Part shown: in pieces, positions 59,471-64,000 of the stretch
Numbering within the stretch: the stretch's first letter is position 1
Layout of the letters: each line of letters opens with the position of its first letter
Assembly: GCA_002633025.1 (NCBI GenBank)
Contig: NMRB01000667.1
Location: 241,144-305,143 of the forward strand
From: Notospermus geniculatus
Lineage: Eukaryota > Nemertea > Pilidiophora > Heteronemertea > Lineidae
DNA: 64,000 nt
Reading direction: 5' to 3'
The notes under the pieces: generated by a model
Told to the model about the DNA's origin: nothing
Seen by the model: only the letters and a program-made list of their open reading frames with translations
Databases searched by the model: none
Made by a program: the position numbers and the translations under genes

Positions 59471-60503
59471 AAAAACTTTTAAATGAACAAACTAGATTGC
59501 ACAACGAGAGTTCCGGATCCGACCCTCGCTTTTGGAGCGCAAAATTATGCTTGACCCTGTATTCCGTTCACTCGCCCGGTGATGTTACAGCAACATTACC
59601 ACCAATTGGTATTTAGGCACCGATTACGAGTGATTTCAGAACTTGCTGAAAATGGTGTGCAAAAACTGCTTTCCGATGCAATACCGGTAAAACCCATCAG
59701 GCGTAGCGAGATTAGCCGCAAAGCGTCGAAGGGAAATTGAATTTTTTCTTTACGAATTGCTAGAAGTCTCCTATTTCCTCTCTCGCAATTTACCCGACCT
59801 TATGATGACGTCATATGGTATTTACTGGACGAAACGTTCCAATCAAAGCATCAGCGAGGAAGCTATCCTGGATCGACTAATAAATGGTAAATGATATTCA
59901 AGATTGATAGCGATTCTCGGAGAAATTGCATAACCTCTAGTTAGTTTTTGTGTATGATGTTTTTGAACGGGCATGAAATGGAAGTAATGAAATACGGGAT
60001 CTAGCGATGGCTGTCAGGACAAGGGTATAGTTAGAGATACAGGAATCCGATAATAATAATTAACTAAGCCTAGCAAGGTTTTATGAATATGGCCCAGGAT
60101 TCTTGTAGAATCCCACTTACTATACCCCTGCTGCCAGTTTTTGTGCACAAGTAAAAAATGCACAAGCCAGCAGAATCACATTCCCATTGGGGCTTGAGAC
60201 AGTGGGTGCTCAGGGACAGGCCAAGGAAGCATAGAATCCAAGTAACTCACTTGACTTACAGCAGCTTCATCGAATATCCCCTCAAATTAGCATCGAAATT
60301 GGCATTACATTCGATAGCGAGTCTTCTTTACACTGCAAGTACTCATTTTACTGAGTGTGCAAAATGCAGGCGGAGTGATTGTGGAATACGACTTATATTT
60401 GAAGAAAAAAAAATTAAAATCTGAAGTCATTCAACTTGTGATGAAAGTGGAAGTTTGACATCGAGTGTTCCATAAGGTACTCCTCGTTTCGTGAATATTA
60501 CTT
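59471..60503 (+). repeat. Tandem duplication of 1.0-1.2 kb, copy 1
   Basis: Runs from AACTTTTAAATGAACAAACT to TACTCCTCGTTTCGTGAATA and matches 60,504-61,665. A palindromic TGACGTCATATGG (CRE-like) core is conserved in both. The 88-codon frame starting 60,158 is not preserved as protein in copy 2 (frame shifts in the middle), which argues against coding. Confidence 0.92.
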
Positions 60504-61665
60504 GTTTAAAAACTTTTCAATGAACAAACTAGATTGCACAGCGAAATTTCCGGATATGACCCTTGCTTTTGGAGCGCAAAATTATAGAGTTACCGTTACA
60601 ATATTCTTGAATGCTTTGACCCTGTTTTCCGTCCACTCGCCCGGCCATGTTACAGCAACATTACCACCAATTGGTATTTAGGCACCGATTACGAGTGATT
60701 TCAGAACTTGCTGAAAATGGTGTGCAAAAACTGCTTTCCGATGCAATACCGGTAAAAACCCATCAGGCGTAGCGAGATTAGCCGCAAAGCGCCGAAGGGA
60801 AATTGAATTTTTTCTTTACGAATTGCTAGAAAGTCTCCTATTTCCTCTCTCGCAATTTACCCGACCTTATGATGACGTCATATGGTATTTACTGGACGAA
60901 ACGTTCCAATCAAAGCATCAGCGAGGAAGCTATCCTGGATCGACTAATAAATGGTAAATGACATTCAAGATTGATAGCGATTCTCGGAGAAATCTCGAAA
61001 TTGCATAACCTCTAGTTAGTTTTTGTGTAGTTTTTGAACGGGCATGAAATGGAAGTAATGAAATACGGGATCTATGAAACGTTTTTGGCTGTCAGGACAA
61101 GGGTGAAGTGAGAGATACAGGAATCCGATAATCTTGTGCTTACGAAAATCAGGGCCGATATTCACCTTGCTACATGTAGCTTAGTTGGTTGCTAGTTTTG
61201 TACATTGGCCTGTACAAACTGAGTAATTTAGCAAGTAACTAAGCCTAGCAAGGTTTTATGAATATGGGCCCAGGATTCTTGTAGAATCCTACTTACTACC
61301 TCTAAGTTTTTGTGCACAAGTTAAAAAATGCACAAGCCAGCAGAATCACATTGGGGCTTGAGACAGTGGGTCCTCCGGGACAGGTCAAGGAAGCATAGAA
61401 TCCAAGTAACTCACTTGACTTACAGAAGCTTCATCGAATATCCCCATCAAATTAGCATCGAAATTGGCATTACATTAGATAGCGAGTCTTCTTTACACTG
61501 CAATAGTACTCATTTTACTGAGTGTGCAAAATGCAGGCGGAGTGATTGTAGAATACGACTTACATTTGAAGGGAAAAAAATTAAAATCTGAAGTCATTCA
61601 ACTTGTGATGAAAGTGGAAGTTTGACATCGAGTGTTCCATAAGGTACTCCTCGTTTCGTGAATAT
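60504..61665 (+). repeat. Tandem duplication of 1.0-1.2 kb, copy 2
   Basis: Has extra bases after CAAAATTAT (about 60,584-60,613) and a fuller palindromic insert at 61,152-61,271 relative to copy 1. Confidence 0.92.
61152..61271. mobile_element. Hairpin MITE in duplication copy 2
   Basis: GGGCCGATATTCACCTTGCT opposes AGCAAGGTTTTATGAATATG then GGCCC. Copy 1 retains only the right arm (about 60,065-60,099). Confidence 0.75.
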
Positions 61666-62062
61666 TTATGGATTTAGAGTTAAGTGAAAGTGATTCAAAA
61701 GTACCGGCAACTTGAGATTTTCTAGGGCACCCATGCGGGATATTACGATTCTACAGATGGCGTATCGGCAAATTGTGAACGACAGGTCAATTTCCTTGCG
61801 TTTCATTCAAAACGAAAACAAATCCTCTACGAGTCGTACATCAAATGATAAAATGGGCGGGTGACGTCTTTTCAGCAATTGATTTGACCGCGAATCCGAA
61901 CTGATCGGATTTGATGCATCGATCAGCCGCGGTGAACGACAGCATTTGAAATACTCGTAGATCATTGGCAATCAAGTAACCGCATTACAAACCCTGGCAA
62001 CGTTCCTCTGGCCCAGGCATGGCAGGTACATAGGTACATGTATCTCATACTTCATCAACGTT

Positions 62063-62344
62063 GGGCGGTTGTGCAGAGATTCAACCCGATATCACTACGG
62101 AATCGGGAACGTTTGTTTGATGGTGCGTGGTGGTCAACATTGGTCGGTCCGATGCAATCTCGTTCCCAGATCTACCTCATCCGAAGGTATCTCTGGCAAG
62201 GGCTACGACCTGACCAAGATTTCTGGTCAACCGCTGGCAGCGTGCTCGTTGGACGGTTGTGCAGAGATTGAACCCGATATCACTACGGAATCGCGAACGT
62301 TTGTTTGATGGTGCGTGGTTGTCAACATTGGTCGGTCCGATGGT
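62063..62344 (+). repeat. 97-bp direct repeat around a dispersed repeat
   Basis: GGCGGTTGTGCAGAGATTCA..GGTCGGTCCGATG occurs at about 62,063-62,154 and 62,246-62,342. The segment between (62,155-62,243) is the reverse complement of 42,728-42,816. Confidence 0.88.
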
Positions 62345-63339
62345 ATCGAGTGGTGATTTTTTTAACCTCGGGGCCCTGACGACGCTAGAAAAGAGGCTAC
62401 GGTACCGTCAATCGAAACACAAGCTATAACTAACTCAGAAGTACAAGTGAATCTTGAACTACTGACTGACTCGCCTCCTTCGTAGAAACCCATCGAATCA
62501 GATGGTAACTGTCCAAATCAATTTCGACATCATTGTGATATGTGCAATCCCGAGAATATAGCTACGGTTAGACCTGTTGAAAATACCCGTGTCTTTCTTT
62601 AAGCCAGGCAATTCATAGATGTGGCCCCAAAAAACCCGGGGATTTTGTGTAGTGTAACCACGGCTTTTGTTACGGTAAACTTGATAGTCACTTTTTGCAG
62701 GAATGAAAACTGGAAAGTGAAAGGTGTACGATCACTTCATTCCGCTGAGACCAAGCACTGCTGTAACACAAACTCTTCAACTCTGGCACACTCCCAACCT
62801 GAACAACAGGGCACAAGCCTCCAAAAAACCTGGTGACGTTGCGTCGGTTTGTGACCCTGACGAACAACAGTCAAATCCGCCATTTTAGATGGCGGCGGTG
62901 ATTTTTCCTCCGGGACTAAATCCCAAACCCAAGTCTCGCAATATCTCGCGGGATTTGGTCCCGGTGTTCCGGTTGGCACACTCCAGGAGCAACAATATTA
63001 TTTTTCCCAGGCTAATTACATGTGATGGATGTGTCTGATCAAACTGGCTGGCACTTTGATTGAGTACGAATACGCAGACTGTTTACTTCTGAAAAATGAA
63101 TATCCTTCCACCTGCCTATAGTATCGACCTATATCATTTCAAGGCGCCTCTCCACGTGGGCGTTTTCTCGCAACCGATGTCACAGACAACTGCAAGCTGT
63201 TTTCAACGGCCGAGTTGCTGCTCATAGGAAATCCTTTGTGCGAAGAAACTCTTCGATGAGAGCTGCCTTAACAACTAAAACGACGTCCTACACAGTTGCT
63301 GTCAAGATCAGAGCCCACGCGAATGAATAATTCGCTGGA
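62345..63339. other. Intron or intergenic sequence, no confident exon
   Basis: A possible acceptor TTTTTGCAG at 62,700 opens a 45-codon frame to a stop (NENWKVKG..HCCNTNSS), but no phase-matching partner was found. Confidence 0.35.
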
Positions 63340-63560
63340 CACCATAGGGCAATATATTTTTCTCTAAAAAAGCGAAAAAATACATACATGTAGTTGCTAC
63401 ACCATAGCAATATATTTTTCTCTAAAAAAGCGAAAAAATACATACATGTAGTTGCTACACCATAGCAATATATTTTTCTCTAAAAAGCGAAAAAATACAT
63501 ACATGTAGTTGCTACACCATAGCATAGCAATATATTTTTCTCTGAAAAAGCCAAAACATA
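63340..63560 (+). repeat. 58-bp tandem repeat, about 3.7 copies
   Basis: Unit ACCATAGCAATATATTTTTC then TCTAAAAAAGCGAAAAAATA, each ending with a TACATACATGTAGTTGCTAC block. Starts at 63,341, 63,401, 63,459 and 63,516. Confidence 0.92.
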
Positions 63561-63825
63561 CATAGTTGTTGGCCTAAGAATGATTCCCATACGGTAATTC
63601 CTCTGTCACGAAAGCAAAGTGACGTCATACATGTATGACATCAAAAAATTTTGAGTTGGCTTTCACCATGGGAGGAATCCTCGCTAAACTTTCTTACAGT
63701 CTAACTGGCAACCTTTGCTAAGACTCACTGTTAAAGGATCATATTGATTCTACATATACCTGAAAAACAAAAATACATGTACTTGAAATGCTGAGAAAAA
63801 CTAGGAATCTGAAATTCCTTCACAG

Positions 63826-63856
63826 CAAGTAATGCCAACAACTTCATTTGCTACAA
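63826..63856 (+). CDS. Possible exon starting a Ly6 domain (…FICYK), truncated gene at window end
   Basis: The acceptor TTCCTTCACAG precedes 31 bases that, entered in phase 1, read A-SNANNFICYK and meet the donor GTAAGG just before an in-frame TAA. Ly6/three-finger domains begin with an (I/L)-C-Y-x-C motif, so the second Cys would open the next exon, beyond or near the window edge. Joined to the signal exon at 56,382 it gives a leader followed by a typical short N-terminus. The intervening 7.4 kb is full of repeats. The call is moderate at best. Confidence 0.35.
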
Positions 63857-64000
63857 GTAAGGCACCCTCCTTGACCGCTCCATTCCTGCGGATGAAATAT
63901 TCATGACTCTTGACGTCCATTGTGAAATTGACTCCAAGTGAATGCTGTACAAGGGTTCCCAACGGGAAAAGCAACACTAGTTACAATGTTTACTGTGACC

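Noticed and set aside
60158-61591. Two similar 87-88-codon frames (MHKPAESH...) in the tandem duplicates
   Set aside because: The copies diverge by frame-shifting indels in the middle, which is not how a conserved protein behaves. Better explained as duplicated non-coding DNA.
62621-62836. Frame with HCCNTNSST considered as a Ly6 last exon
   Set aside because: The Cys spacing does not match a three-finger C-terminus, and its phase-2 acceptor has no partner.

Overview
The window looks like non-coding-rich nuclear DNA of a marine invertebrate animal. The genes are split by GT-AG introns, short inverted-repeat transposons are very dense, tRNA-derived SINEs are present, and the hexamer TACATG/CATGTA occurs throughout. 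A non-vertebrate deuterostome (lancelet, acorn worm or echinoderm) fits best, but the species cannot be fixed from sequence alone. No bacterial, phage or plasmid features are present. The longest uninterrupted reading frame is only about 196 codons, and it runs through a transposon.

One gene is certain. A transglutaminase (factor XIIIa/TGM type) lies on the + strand at 45,798-52,276, with 13 phase-consistent exons, a complete Cys-His-Asp triad, a stop codon and a polyadenylation signal. Its first coding exon, with the initiator Met, lies upstream and was not found. Its introns hold at least five fold-back or inverted-repeat elements. A second gene, on the - strand, encodes a Ly6/three-finger protein with a C-terminal GPI-type tail (last exon 36,969-37,204); a signal-peptide exon at 41,089-41,152 is its likely first exon. 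A third candidate on the + strand starts with a signal-peptide exon at 56,382-56,433 and may continue with a Cys-Tyr-Lys exon at 63,826-63,856, running off the window. Further phase-1 signal-peptide-like first exons occur at 28,850-28,919 and in both copies of a duplication (23,994-24,021 and 27,349-27,376).

Layout. 1-20.5 kb is gene-poor and full of fold-back elements, including a 520-bp element with perfect 71-bp ends and a 5-bp target duplication at 6,813-7,332. 20.55-27.75 kb is a pair of near-identical 3-4 kb copies, A and B. Copy A ends exactly at an assembly N, so the pair may be a real tandem duplication or two unmerged haplotypes. Comparing the copies exposes a 688-bp Mutator-like insertion with its empty site, a hairpin MITE and a TTAA MITE, plus many small length changes at TACATG hexamers. 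28-45.8 kb holds the Ly6 gene and many MITEs. 52.4-64 kb holds MITEs, a SINE, a 1.1-kb tandem duplication and a 58-bp tandem repeat.

No retrotransposon reverse transcriptase, transposase, CRISPR array or intact tRNA gene was recognised. All visible mobile DNA is non-autonomous.
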